A stretch of 64,000 nt of DNA from Neoarius graeffei (Eukaryota; Chordata; Actinopteri; Siluriformes; Ariidae). This document shows positions 10,901 through 25,900 of the stretch, one piece after another (the first letter of the stretch is position 1; each line of letters starts with the position of its first letter). The notes beneath the pieces are model-generated. The model was not told the origin of the DNA and did no database searches. It saw only the letters and a program-made list of their open reading frames with translations. The stretch covers positions 53,699,521-53,763,520 of the forward strand of contig NC_083587.1 of assembly GCF_027579695.1 (NCBI RefSeq), written 5' to 3'. Made by a program: the position numbers and the translations under genes.

Positions 10901-13900
10901 CCCGCAGCTGTTGCTAAAACTGGTGACGTCCCGTCCTGTCCTGGGTTTTAGTAATTGCCTGAGCCGAGCAGTAATGGCGGAGTACTCAGTATGGAGAAAA
11001 TGGAGAATGAGTGGAGCAGCCGTCTGATTTCTCTGCTGGATATTGCTGCCATCTCGTCCTTACGTGGAAGAAGCGAATGAACGGAGAACTGAACGAACAA
11101 CTGAAAGTCAGATTGTTTCAAAACAAATCGGCCACAAGATCGGCCTTCAAGAAGCGAGAACACAGACGGGTAAGCTCCGACTCTCATTTGGATACAAAAC
11201 AACAAAAACAACACGTTGTTTACCTGCATTTAGATTAATACATGTAACTTGTATTGTGTGTTTAAGTTAGCGGTATAAGATTATTTAATTTGCTTCAGAA
11301 TGTGATTGTCTCAGTTCATCTGATTATTTAATTAGCCTTTTACGTTTTATCAGTGAAAATGCGTGCATGTACATGGATGTTGCATAAGTTATAACACCCA
11401 TCCTGTTTTAATGAGAGTCAACCCACAATCAATGAAGTCAAATCAGTCTTAGTTGAGCAAGTCGGTAACGGGATTTCTTACTTTCACCAGATATTTTTAT
11501 TTATATGACTTTGGTCTATAGCTGTAAAAGGCCTCGGCCTTAAAACCGGTTACCGCTGTGACGTCACGCACTCAGGGCTGGCTGGCTCAGCGGGGCAGCT
11601 CAAATGCCAACTTTGCGGTCGATTTTAACTCTCAAAAATATATTTTTTAAATTCCCATTTATGCAGCATACAAGAGTCAAGGATGGAGATACTATCCACT
11701 CAGAAATTTATTTAAAAATAAAGGGTCTGCATATCTGCTTTTAGTTGAAGTTAAGTAGACTTCATATCCACCACAACCCTGACCCGCATAGAGCGCTGAC
11801 TGAAGATGAATGAATGGGCCATTTAAAAGAAATATCATCATCATCATCATCATCCAAATCACTTCCATTATTCAGTCTTTGGGAAACGTCTCCTACCCGA
11901 GTCTGGGAATTGAAAGGAATGTATTATACAGTGTCAGAAATCACATAAGCTAGTTAGCGTCTCTGTCTGAGTTCTCACTGGACCAGTGTCACTGAGCAGG
12001 ACTCGAAACTACTAAATTAAACCTTGTTTGAGAAAACTGATTATTTAAATGAATGGCTTTAAATGTAGCTTGCTTACTACAACCCTGATTCCAAAAAAGT
12101 TGGGACAAAGTACAAATTGTAAATAAAAATGGAATGCAATGATGTGGAAGTTTCAAAATTCATATTTTATAGATGACATATCAAATGTTTAAAGTGAGAA
12201 AATGTATCATTTAAAGAGAAAAATTAGGTGACTTTAAATTTCATGACAACAACACATCTCAAAAAAGTTGGGACAAGGCCATGTTTACCACTGTGAGACA
12301 TCCCCTTTTCTCTTTACAACAGTCTGTAAACGTCTGGGGACTGAGGAGACAAGTTGCTCAAGTTTAGGGATAGGAATGTTAACCCATTCTTGTCTAATGT
12401 AGGATTCTAGTTGCTCAACTGTCTTAGGTCTTTTTTGTCGTATCTTCCGTTTTATGATGCGCCAAATGTTTTCTATGGGTGAAAGATCTGGACTGCAGGC
12501 TGGCCAGTTCAGTACCCGGACCCTTCTTCTACGCAGCCATGATGCTGTAATTGATGCAGTATGTGGTTTGGCATTGTCATGTTGGAAAATGCAAGGTCTT
12601 CCCTGAAAGAGACGTCGTCTGGATGGGAGCATATATTGCTCTAGAACCTGGATATACCTTTCAGCATTGATGGGGTCTTTCCAGATGTGTAAGCTGCCCA
12701 TGCCACACGCACTAATGCAACCCCATACCATCAGAGATGCAGGCTTCTGAACTGAGTGCTGATGACAACTTGGGTCGTCCTTCTCCTCTTTAGTCCGAAT
12801 GACGCGGCGTCCCTGATTTCCATAAAGAACTTCAAATTTTGATTCGTCTGACCACAGAACAGGTTTTCCACTTTGCCACAGTCCATTTTAAATGAGCCTT
12901 GGCCCAGAGAAGACGTCTGCGCTTCTGGATCATGTTTAGATACGGCTTCTTCTTTGAGCTATAGAGTTTTAGCTGGTGACGGCGGGTGGCACGGTGAATT
13001 GTGTTCACAGATAATGTTCTCTGGAAATATTCCTGAGCCCATTTTGTGATTTCCAATACAGAAGCATGCCTGTATGTGATGCAGTGCCCTCTAAGGGCCT
13101 GAAGATCACGGGCACCCAAGTATGGTTTTCCAGCCTTGACCCTTACGCACAGAGATTCTTCCAGATCCTCTGAATCTTTTGATGATATTATGCACTGGAG
13201 ATGATGATATGTTCAAACTCTTTGCAATTTTACACTGTCGAACTCCTTTCTGATATTGCTGCACTATTTGTCAGCACAGAATTAGGGGGATTGGTGATCC
13301 TCTTCCCATCTTTACTTCTGAGAGCTGCTGCCACTCCAAGATGCTCTTTTTATACCCAGTCATGTTAATGACCTATTGCCAATTGACCTAATGAGTTGCA
13401 ATTTGGTCCTCCAGCTCTTCCTTTTTTGTACCTTTAACTTTTCCAGCCTCTTATTGCCCCTGTCCCAACTTTTTTGAGATGTGCTGCTGTCATGAAATTT
13501 CAAATGAGCCAATATTTGGCATGAAATTTCAAAATGTCTCACTTTCGACATCTGATATGTTGTCTATGTTCTATTGTGAATACAATATCAGTTTTTGAGA
13601 TTTGTAAATTATTGCATTCCGTTTTTATTTACAATTTGTACTTTGTCCCAACTTTTTTGGAATCGGGGTTGTAGTTAACTACTGTAGCCCTGTAGCTCCA
13701 GTCCAAACCTACACTTGTATGGAGAAGAAGAGTTATGGAATAACGCAGACTTTTCTATCAATATACCTTAACACAGACTCAACAAACACCCTCAGAGCCT
13801 TGATGTGGATCCACGCGATGAAGGCTTCACTGAAGTTCACTTTCAGCCATCGCACCAGAGGACCCTGCAAACACCAAACACGGTGTTAATAACCACATGC

Positions 13901-16900
13901 TAATAACCATCACTGTTTTAGGACGACTAGTAACTAAAGGCTTGACAATCCACCAACTCATATTATAATATACTACACTCAAATATTATAACTAGGGCTG
14001 TCAATCGATTAAAATATTTAATCACGATTAACCACACTATTGTCCATAGTTAATTTGTGATTAATTGCAAATTAATCACATTTTTTCTCCGTTCTAAATG
14101 TACCTTAAAGGGATATTTTTCTAGTTTTGGGGAGTGGGCAGATATGCTTGCTTTATGCAAATGTACGTGGTCAGGTCAGGAAGGATAAGAGCGGACACAG
14201 AAAAAATTATTTTTGTGGGTATTTTATTCCTCCACCGCATTTAAAAAATAATTTAAAAAACATTTTTTAAAAAGGGGGCGTTAACTTTATAATTTTGAGG
14301 GCTTAACACAATTCAGTGTGAACAAAACATTACGGTATTTTCCTTTAGTTCTTAACTTCCAGCCTCAAAATAAACTAAACTAAACAAACTCGGTGATGTG
14401 GACTCTGGACAACAGTAGTGGCAATCTGTAAATAAAGAAAACAAAAAGGTACGAAACCCAAATAAATCCATTTGTTAAGCCACCCAGCTCATAAAGATGT
14501 TTTCTAATAACGCAGAATAACTCACTGGTAAATATATAATACATTCATGAGCAAAAACTGCATTTATAATTCACAAATTTCTCAGAATAAAACAAACTCT
14601 CTCACTCCAGTGTGCAGCCTGCACGCTTACACACACCTCGACCTTAACACGTCTTCTTTTCTCCCCTCTCAGACCATCAAAAACGGGCCGTGAAATTTTT
14701 TTTTCCAAGTTGAAGTTAATTTTTCACTCGTAGTCGGATACAATTGCTGGGTTGCATCCGACGTCACATCCGCCTCATTAAGCTATGGTCACACTACAGC
14801 TCACGATGCTTTGCAATGGGTTATCGATGAAAATGAGGCATTTTGGTGGCGATATACACGTGAGCTAAAAGTTATGGTCACAGTAGGTGAACACTTGACT
14901 GTCGCGCTTTTGTGCGCTTGAGCCTCACAGAGCGTGTTGTGCGCACGCTTGGGACCCAGTCATTATGGGAAACACCTGATACTCATTTAAGCGCGATCAG
15001 CACGCACAGATACGGCCGCTGTTTTCACAGAGGCTTTGCGAAGTATTATCATTATCACGGTCACGTTTGTTTCTCGCCATGTTTATAACACCGTTTAAAT
15101 ATTCTGCTTTATGTTTTGCTTTTGTAAATATCACGCCTGCTAATAAACACTCTTCCTGCACTTAGATCCGTCTACCGCTGTCTATCTTGTAGTGTCCTGA
15201 TCCCCAGATCTTTAACTCAGCCGCATATAAAAAGTTGTACGCCTCTATGCTCTTCCAGGTTTTCATCTATGTGTCCGTATAAAACGATGTCTGCAGGACC
15301 AGGTAGTCTGAGATGTCAAGGAACTCAACGGATGGATCATTTTCAAACTCCTAGGAAAAATCCTTCTTTGTCAGCGTGTAAGGATCTAATCCCACTGAGT
15401 GGTTTCTAGATTGACTTCTTGGTTTTAATAACTTGCTTGTTTGCTGGACACAAACATGGCAATAAGTTCTTGTGTTAATCGACCGGACTCCACTTTTGGA
15501 TCATTAATCCCTTTTGACTGAGAATGCTCTGCATGCATGGTTTTATGTTCGCATCTGGCACATCCATACAGTTTTAAATACAATACCTACAATTAAAAAG
15601 AGTTTGTTTTCATTGCATTTATTTAATTCCTGGGCTCCCATCTGTATTAATTCCATTAATACACTTTACAATAGATTATTAGATTCTAATAGAATAGATG
15701 AGCCAAAATAATTGGGGATCTTTTTTAATGGGCCCCGACTCGTTACAAGTATGAAAAGGTGGGCCTCGAAGCAGAAAAGGTTGAGAACCCTGGATCAAAA
15801 GCATATAAAAATGCACACATTTTATGTAAACGGTCAGAATGCAACAATATAAGTTGATTCTGTACGAGTGCACTTTATCACGACTTGCGCCAACTCACTA
15901 CGTCACTTCCTGATTTCCCAAACTATGTACGAGGGGACAGAACGTGCATGTCTTAATCATGCGTCAAAAAAAAAAAAAACACAACACAGTGGCATTTAAA
16001 GGAATTTTCAATAACGTGTTTTTAACACATTTTAATCGCGTTAACTTCGACAGTCCTAATTATAAGATCTTAGCGAACAACACTTTCAGCCTGGTAAATT
16101 AGGATGAGCCGAGTCCAGCGTATTATTAGAAAGCACTTGTTAGGAAAAGCTGAAACTGATCCATACAAACTGCTTCTTCTTATCGGTAGAGAGCCTTGTC
16201 ATCTCCTCTTTATCTGCCTTCATTTCCTCCTCGTTGTACTGGAAATCTCGTACTACGAATCTGCAAACAGTAAAAACCTCCCAGTAAGATGTTATGAAGA
16301 TGCAAAACTAACAAATATCTACTAACAGTGCAATAATAATTACCACCACTCTGGAACCTTTGACACTCAAGGTCACTTTTTTATTATTATTATTATTATT
16401 AGCATTAGACTGTTTGTCATTCTCCTCCCTGTGAATGAGAAGTTACTTCAGAAACGATAACATTATTAGCACATCAATATCACTTGAATCATAGCTGGCA
16501 GTACTATCACAGCTCTGCTGTTAAAGAAAATTAATCAGCATCATCTGACCAATCATATTTCAGTAATAAATATGAAATCTGCGCTGTACTTGTTCTCTCT
16601 GGCTTTGTGCCTGAAGTCGTCGATGGCTTTGCGGAACAGTGTGACGCTGAACAGCCCGCTGTCCTGATCCTCAAACAGCAAACTGGAGAGAAACCAAGCT
16701 CAGAGTTAGTCTAGCAGGTCCTGACACTTAAAGCAACTGAAGAAACAGCTAACCTGCTAAAATTTTCTTCCACAAATATTATACATGGCAAAATTATTGG
16801 CACCTCAAAAGAACATTTAGAAACATCTGAGTCTGTTCAGAATTCTTTTCCCTTCACTTCATAGTTGAAAGGTATTTAAAACCCTTTAAAAAATTTTAAG

Positions 16901-19900
16901 TTTCAGTCATAAAAAGAATTTTCCCTGACACACGATTATTTCTGTTTAGTGGACTGAAAGCTACTGAATTCGAATCACAGGCTTCCAATTTTATTAGTTT
17001 TTTAAAAATAAAATAATTAATGAATTTAAGGTCACATGGCCCTAAATTCTCTGCCATTTTTTCCTGCTTCACCATGATGCAATACAAGATACTACGTCAT
17101 ATATCACATGGTGGGCTTTCCCTGTTCGCGCAAGGCATTGTGGGATACAAATTTGAAACAGGAGAGAAAAATGGAGGACGTGAGTGAGTGTGCGAATGAA
17201 ACGTGAAAGACCGACAACAGTAACGGAAAGCGAGAAGAAAAGACGTTATGTTCTATACGAAGGAAAGGAAACGCAGGACCAAACTAATAAATATTGGCGC
17301 TCAGCGAGCACCTCGGTGTGATCGGCTGTTTGTTTAGTGACAGAATGATGGAACTGTCAGTGCACGCTCAAAGGTAAACCTGTAGATGGCAGTAATGCAA
17401 CACTGTGGATGCCAGCTGCTGTAAAACCCAAAAGAAGATGATGAAGGTAAACCTGCGCATGCGCACACTGGTCTTCCTCGGTCTGTTTGACTGCGCGAAG
17501 CGAGCGATTTCATGCACATTATTGCTTTAATCCCCTCAAATTAAATGTTTAAATGCTTGGGGTTTTTTTAGATATTACACAAACATATCACAATGAACAA
17601 ATTTCAGAGAGAACTAAATTTCACTGATTTTAGGAAATCGAAAGGCTGTCTAGCTTCAAGTTTAACCCATTTCTCCTAACATCCAGACTATAAATCAATC
17701 CAGACTGTAAGCCTCACCAAATTCTATGCTTCAAGAAAAAAACCCCGATACTTTGTTGACCAGTTGCATTAATCCAGCAGGCACTTCTTTATACATACTG
17801 TTTACCTTGATAAATCAACAGAATCCATCCTAATGTTGTGCTGTCAGTATTATTTCCTCACACGACACACGGCAGCTTCTGAACTTTTAGATTTTTCCAT
17901 GAATTAACCTGGCTCGTGGTTCAGAAAGAAGCCGAGCTTACTGTGTGGACCGCGGCACCACCATTTCCGCCAGGGTCTCGTACGTCTTCTGCCAGTCTGC
18001 GTAATTTATCCTGAAGAGAGAGTCGTATCAACTGTTAGTTTTTACAGAACGGGACTTCTGGGAAATTCTGAGAGCTGTCAAAAGATAAAAATATATATCC
18101 AAACATGCTTCACTTACTTTGGTACCACCACCAACAGAGTGATGAGGTACTCTGAGTCGAGCACAAAGTCCTCTTTCTTTACGATATCGGCCAGGCTGCG
18201 GGTCAGCAGGCTCCCTCTGAGGACGTGGGTTATACGTTAGAACGCAGTCTGAACATCAAAATTCATTTTGAAAACATGTAGCTTCAATCCACTGCACGAA
18301 TTTGTATCGAGATGGAAAAGTGAGTGACGTCTACAGCTTTGATTGGTTAAAATAAATAATTTTTTTTAGAATTTCAATCTATTGTTAATGCTTAACCTGT
18401 GTAAAATTACAAGATGCTCTTGGGCATAGAGAGACTATGAAAATAAACTATCAAAAATGCACAAATATACATATTGGTCAAAACGAATGCATGTGTTGAT
18501 TAAAAATACTGAAGACTTTGACTATTTTGCCGTGTCTCTCCACCCCACCAAGTCTTTTTGCAAATCCGATAAATAAAATCTTTTGTACAAAACATACGAC
18601 AAAATCATTTCTGCTTAGAATGTAAACAAACCGACGAAATGACAGCAGCAATCTGTGAAAAATGCTATCATAATTCTTGGAAAAAAAAAGCGTTCTTACC
18701 ATCAAATACTTTTATTCCATTATTTTGTTGCTTTTTTTTGGTATTTTTTGTGGTTTTGTTTTCGAGTAGAGTTTTTATTTCATCCTCAGTTGGTTCAGCA
18801 ACACGCTCCGCCATTTTGTTTTTCTCTACTCATGGTATATGAGCTGATATTATTATTGTACTGTATTTGCACTACTGCTATTTTGGACATTGATTTTAGA
18901 GTGTATATATATATATTTTTTTCTTTAATATAAAAATATTTTTATCTGATTTTACAAGTAAGTAAGGTGAGGGAGAAATGGCATTTTGATCCTCCTATAT
19001 GTCCTGGATATATAGTGAATTGACAAAAATCTTTGAATCTTGATAGCCTAGTAGTAGAGTAGCCAATCACAGCGCGTGATTGCTCATATCCAGTGAATGT
19101 GGCTATAATAATCCTGTTTATAACCCTGTTTCTCCTGTAACTATTACACCGTCAGAGATTATCTGTTTACTGCCGTTAGTCACTTTGCACCATTATTTAT
19201 TTATTCATTCATCCATCTATTGTTCAGTACTGCCACTTTTGCACAGTTTTTATCTTCATTGATCACAGTTCTTGTTTTTAGCACAATTAATGCATATTCA
19301 CACGTGCAAAGCACATACATACATTATCACTCTTCTTTGTTTTGATAATAATGTGATGGCACACAATCTGACAGCCAGACTGTGGCATGTAGCTCTCCAG
19401 GGGGACAGCGGTGTAGTGGTTAGCACTGTCGCCTCACAGCAAGAAGGTTCTGGGTTCGAGCCCAGCGCCTGATGAGGGCCTTTCTGTGTGGAGTTTGCAC
19501 GTTCTCCCCGTCTGTGTGGGTTTCCCTTACAGTCCAAAGACATGTGGTTAGGTTAACATGGGGTGGCCTTAGGCTGAGGTGCCCTTGAGCGAGGCACTTC
19601 ACCCCCAACTGCTCTCTGGGCGCTGTTAGCATGGCTGCCCACTGCTCTGGGTATGTGTGTGCACTCATTGCTTCAGATGGTTTAAATGCAGAGAGGAATT
19701 TCACAAGTGTACATGTGATGAATAAAGTTGTTAAATATAATCGTTACATTTTCACCTGTATATTGTGCATTCTTGGGATTTTATTTTCTCTAAATTCTGT
19801 TTTATGTTGTGTAGTGCGTCTTTCTTTTTGCACATCTGATAACTTGCTGCTATAATTTCCCAGCTTCCCAGTTGCTAACTTGTACAATTAGAGTATTTAA

Positions 19901-22900
19901 AAACAATGAGGGGTACAAACTTTTGCACTCTGTGTAGAATTGTGTATTATTCTTCCATTTATGGTACCTTCACAATACCCCATTTTGGAAACTTTGGTAA
20001 ATCTGGTGTGAAGCACAGCTTTAAAATCACTTTTTGACTGTTTTGTCCATGTAAAAAATTCCTCCTTAACTTAAACCGAATGTATTTAAATACAGTCAGT
20101 AAGAGTTTAGTCACGCTAGTGTTCTTCACTCACGCGTTCTTCCTCTCCAGGTTCTGCAGGTTTCCCTTCAGGTTGTTGTAGGCTGAAGCTCGAGCCTTTA
20201 AATCGTTATCAATCTGTGTGATTTGCTGTTAACAGCAGAGGGAGACAAAAACTTTATTATCCAGCATTCACGTGACATGGCTGAAGTGTTCAAGCATGCA
20301 CTCGGCAAACCCCAAATCATCCCTCTACAGGACCGTGATCATGAGCGTCATCGTTACCTGTAATACGTTCATCTGGACTTGCCTTAGATATGATTTCTGA
20401 AATGTTCTTTAAAGATTGCTTTATGGGGTATTTCGCCATGTCCCACTGGAACCTTGTGATGTAGGTGATCAGATCCACTAATTAACACAAACAAGAAGAA
20501 GAAAACTCAGAAAAGCTCAGAAAAAAAGCCAATGGTTCAGAGTTTCTATGTAGAGATGACAGAGATGCGAGTGCTTGGCTCACCTCCGTTTGCCAGCAGG
20601 TTCTCTTGAACTTTATCCCGGCTGTCCTCGAGGACGTCGGCCATGTACTGCGCTACCTTCTTCACCACACTGCGAACCGCGTCAAACACACATCACACCT
20701 TGTTACCATCCTGTCCTGGCTTCAGAAAACACACTTTCGTGAGAGCTTCAAAGACAAACTAAGAATTTGGTAAAAACAGTGGAAATAAAGCTTTTTTTTT
20801 TTTTTTAAATGGGATTGTTCCCAATTTTCCCCCTCATTTCCAGTGGCGTCGTAATGGGGGGAAAAGGGGGACTGAGTTACCAGGGCCCCAAGTGGGGGGG
20901 AGGGCCCTTGAGGAGTCTGTAATTTTATTTTCCTTTAAATATCAATACCATTTAAAAGATCACAATATACATTGCTAACTAATGTAAATGTAATGTTTTG
21001 GGTAAATAAATCGTTTGATTAATGGATTGAATTGTGTCCCCTAGCTAGCCTACATATAGTGTCTGGGGACAGGCACGAAATGGTTTAGTCCGCTTTCAGC
21101 AGGCTTTTTAACTAGGCGCATTTAACGTAGTGTTCATTCTGCTGAAGCAGCACTGCCCATCGTAGGCTATCTGTGCTATGGAAGATGATGCACAGGAAAA
21201 CAAAATTCGGTTTTCAGAAACGAAAAGAGAGGCGGGAAAGAGACAAGAAAAGAAATGAGGGAAAGCAACTGCTCACAAACTTCTTTCCCAAGAAAGGCGA
21301 GCCCAAATGTGAAAGCAAATAGCCTACATTAAATGAACACCCGTGGTTATAAATGCTTCAATACCACCGTCATTGTCAGTGTTAAAAACTGCACAACACA
21401 AAATTAGAAATGACATGATGCCTTTTTTGTTTACATTGCAATAGTATACTAATCTAAAATTAAATTAATATTTATTATTGGGGCGGCACAGTGGTGTAGT
21501 GGTTAGCGCTGTCGCCTCACAGCAAGAAGGCCCGGGTTCGAGCCCCATGGCCGGCAAGGGCCTTTCTGTGTGGAGTTTGCATGTTCTCCCCGTGTCCGCG
21601 TGGGTTTCCTCCGGGTGCTCCGGTTTCCCCCACAGTCCAAAGACATGCAGGTTAGGTTAACTGGTGACTCTAAATTGAGCGTAGGTGTGAATGTGAGTGT
21701 GAATGGTTGTCTGTGTCTATGTGTCAGCCCTGTGATGACCTGGCGACTTGTCCAGGGTGTACCCCGCCTTTCGCCCGTAGTCAGCTGGGATAGGCTCCAG
21801 CTTGCCTGCGACCCTGTAGAACAGGATAAAGCGGCTACAGATAATGAGATGAGATTTATTATTGGGCCATAACATACTGTAATTAGGCTAATAGCTGGGG
21901 TATAAATTCCAGTGTTTAGCACTTTGTGGAAGCCTGTTTTCTTTTTCCCCTTTTTAAAATGAAAAATGACAAGAGAGTCAAGTTTTGTTTACCTTTCATT
22001 CTAAAGGAAGTATTTTGTTAATGTAGAAATCTGGAAATGGCATTTTTTTTTAATGTAATAAATAAGCTACTTGATAAAAATCTGGGGGCGGCACGGTGGT
22101 GTAGTGGTTAGCGCTGTCGCCTCACAGCAAGGAGGTCCGGGTTCGAGCCCCGTGGCCGGCGAGGGCCTTTCTGTGGGGAGTTTGCATGTTCTCCCCGTGT
22201 CCGCGTGGGTTTCCTTCGGGTGCTCCGGTTTCCCACACAGTCCAAAGACATGCAGGTTAGGTTAACTGGTGACTCTAAATTGAGCGTAGGTGTGAATGTG
22301 AGTGTGAATGGTTGTCTGTGTCTGTGTGTCAGCCCTGTGATGACCTGGTGACTTGTCCAGGGTGTACCCCGCCTTTCGCCCGTAGTCAGCTGGGATAGGC
22401 TCCAGCTTGCCTGCGACCCTGTAGAACAGGATAAAGCGGCTACAGATAATGAGATGAGATAAAAATCTGTTCTCTTCAGCCCAATGCAAAGGTGCTCAAT
22501 TTTCATGCAGGCCTATTATGTTTGGTGACCTTTGGTAGCATTTACTGTTACAACTTTTAATCATTCTGCAAATAAAACAAAGATTCAGTGAAGTATTGTG
22601 TGATTAGTTTTTTTTTTTACTCATTTAAGAGTTGTTAGATTAATGTGTGGCTACATAACTGACTGGACTGGTAGTACGCCCTTGTTGTTAGATACTTTCA
22701 GCATTGTTAACTGCTGAGTTTTTTTTTTTTTTTTGGGGGGGGGGGCATGGCCACTGCTTGTGCATAGGGCCCAGAATTTGGTGCTACGCCCCTGCTCAGG
22801 ACTATAAGGAAATGGTTTATAATCACTGTTCAGATGTATACATCAGAAACTCTGAAGCAATGAAAGCATTGTCTATTATTTGGACAGTGGGTGGGTTGCT

Positions 22901-25900
22901 GCTTTTACACAGTTGGTTCACCCTCGCAACCACACAAACATCTCAGCAAACACCTAGAAATACAGTTGGTGACTATTATTCAAGGATGAGAGTGGGTGGT
23001 CATCAAAAAAGCAGAAAACAAGATAAAGGTATGCGAGGGCGCCCGAAGCCAATGGGGGGTCTGGGAGGGATATCCCCCCCCAGGAAAATTTTGAAAAATA
23101 AGGCCTTACAAACCACTTTTCCTGCAATCTGAGCTGTAGTAGATTAAAAAAAAAAATCATCTGTTGTCTTTTTTATATATTGACATGAAAATATGTTTCA
23201 AATCAATAGGAGTATTGTTTGAATTCAAAATAAAAATCACATTCTACATTCAAGGGTATGGTTATAATTCATGAGCAACGAAAACGACAAACTGAATTCA
23301 CATTAAACTTAAGTTCTATTAATTATCAAAATGTTCATATTAAATAAAATTTCTTAGGGTGACTGACCTTTTCTCCCTATGTCCTCATTAGTTGCATAGG
23401 ATTTCTTCAAAAAGTCTTTTGAAATATTTACGTTTTCAAAACTGTCAGCATTAATTCAGATTTACTGACTATCGTATACATGTTCAATGTATTAAATCAA
23501 ACGAATGCTAAGTTTATGGGATAATGTCTATGTACACTTTATACAATTATTTATAGTTCACAGTCACTTCTCATTTTCATTTGATCATTTCGATGACTTC
23601 TTCAGCTTTTTGGCCAAAGACAAAAGCTTGTCAGTCCTCTCTTTTTTTTTTTAAAGATTTTTTTGGGGGCTTTTTGCACCTTTATTGGATAGGACAGTGT
23701 AGAGACAGGAAATGAGCGGGAGAGACGGGAAGGGATCGGGAAATGACCTCGGGCCGGAATCGAACCCGGGTCGCCCGCATTCATGGTATGGCGCCTTAAC
23801 CACCTGAGCCACGATGCCCCCGTCAGTCCTCTCTTTTGTAAGAACTGTTATGATTGGCTATCATGCTCTCCCCATCGATGTTTTGGCCAATTACATTGTA
23901 GATAACGCGTATTCTACCACGAGACTTAGCGAGACTAAAGATGGGGAAAATGTAAACATGTAACATCGTTGTAGGAATGAATTACGCTTGAGTATCACGA
24001 AGGAACATACCCCAACCCCCCTCAATAAATGAAAAAAAAATTCTCAACGGATTTGGCATAATATAAAAAGGTCGATTTTTACTCAGAAAAAGCGGAAATC
24101 CGCCGAAAAGCGGAAAACTCTCATCCCCGTATTATTATTTTTATATTAAAAGCGGCCTCTATTTTTTCCCATAGCTGTACAGGAACACGTCATAATTTGC
24201 CAATGCTACATTTTATCCGTTTATAGTTACGCTTCATGCTGGCAGTGAACGTTCACAAAACACTTACGTTAAAGCGGCTCATTAAAGACACAGTCAGTCC
24301 TTCTCACTTAAAGTTAATAAAAGAAAGAAAAAAAAGCGCTTGTCACTAAAATAAGAATAAGCACATAATTATAAACCTTGCAGTTTATCAGATTCAAGAA
24401 TGCTACAAAGCCGTGGTATAACTCTGTGTAGTTAAATAAAGAGGAAAAAGTTGTGTTTAATGGTGTGGGTCTGATTGCTCATGGATTCCATAGGAATTCA
24501 GGAGCGCATAAATATCTAGGATTATTCTATCCACATTCACTGGATATGAGCAATCGCACACTCTGATTGGCTGCTCTGTGACTAGGATATCAGCTCATAT
24601 ACCGTGAGAACAGAAAAACAAAATGGCGGCACGTGTTGCTAAACCAACCGAGGACGAAATAACAACTACTCGAAAACAAAAACCACAAAAAAGGGCAAGA
24701 ACATGCAGAATAAAAAAGTATTCGATGGTAAGAACGCATCTTTTTTTTTTTTTACATTTTTCAAGAATCATCACGTTTCACAAACTGCTCGTCATTTCGC
24801 CGGTTTGTTTACATTCTTCATCTTTAAGCTCTAAAATTTGTTGAATTTTTTTAGACTCGTAAAAAAGCTCAAAGTAGTTTGAAAATGACAGAACTGAAAT
24901 GTGCAAGGAAGAATTAAATGTCTAAAGCTGTTCTGTACCGCTGCACGACAGCAAGACGGCACTTTGTACAAAAAAGCAACACTCAAGTCAATTTGTGCAG
25001 CCGTCGATAGGTTTTTAAGAAGTCTGCCTAAGCAGAAATGATTTTGTCTGATGTTTTGTATGAAGTTTTTATTTATCGAATTTTCAAAAAATAAAATACT
25101 CTGTTTCTCAAAATCTAGTGAATGTCTCATCTCTCGTCTCATTATCTCTAGCTGCTTTATCCTGTTCTACAGGGTCGCAGGCAAGCCGGAGCCTATCCCA
25201 GCTGACTACGGGCGAAAGGCGGGGTACACCCTGGACAAGTCGCCAGGTCATCACAGGGCTGATACATAGACACAGACATCCATTCACACTCACATTCACA
25301 CCTACGGTCAATTTAGAGTCACCAGTTAACCTAACCTGCATGTCTTTGGACTGTGGGGGAAACCGGAGCACCCGGAGGAAACCCACACGGACACGGGGAG
25401 AACATGCAAACTCCGCACAGAAAGGCCCTCGCCGGCCACGGGGCTCGAACCCGGACCTTCTTGCTGTGAGGCGACAGCGCTAACCACTACACCCCCGTGC
25501 CGCCTCTAGTGAATGTGGATAGAATAAAGCAGTTATTCCACTCAATCTTGTCGTACATGGCTTATAGCCAACTCGGTGCTACGTGCTTCGTCGGCTGTCA
25601 GCTCATGTACGACTCGATTTTGTGGAATAACTTAATTATTATATATGTGTTTTGCTGCTGGAAAATAGCATCACTCTGGCCTCAAACTTTGATCTGAACA
25701 AACTTCTCCAGTCTCTATATACTCCAGGCCATTTCAGTTTGTATTCGGTGAAATTTTGTGTTTGCGATGATGCGATTAGGTCGGACAGGCTACGAGTTCA
25801 GGGTTCGAATCAAAGGACTTTATTCTGTGTTAGAAAACCGGCTAAAACTTTGGTATGATTTCTGTCGTATCTGTCTCTTCTGAATACATTTTGCGTTAGA

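Larger units (their letters stand above)
20841..22794 (-). mobile_element. hAT element 2, copy B, with two SINE insertions
   Basis: Ends CAGTGGCGTCGTAATGGGG and GCTACGCCCCTG match the copy at 2314-3796 in reverse orientation. The flanks CTCATTTC and CTCAGGAC share only four bases, so the target duplication has decayed. It lacks the MITE of copy A and carries two family A SINEs absent from copy A, which allows three insertion events to be ordered. Lies in the intron between exons 2 and 3. Confidence 0.85.

Noticed and set aside
22085-22160. tRNA genes at the SINE heads (A and B boxes)
   Set aside because: No complete cloverleaf, continuous with SINE bodies, and flanked by target duplications.
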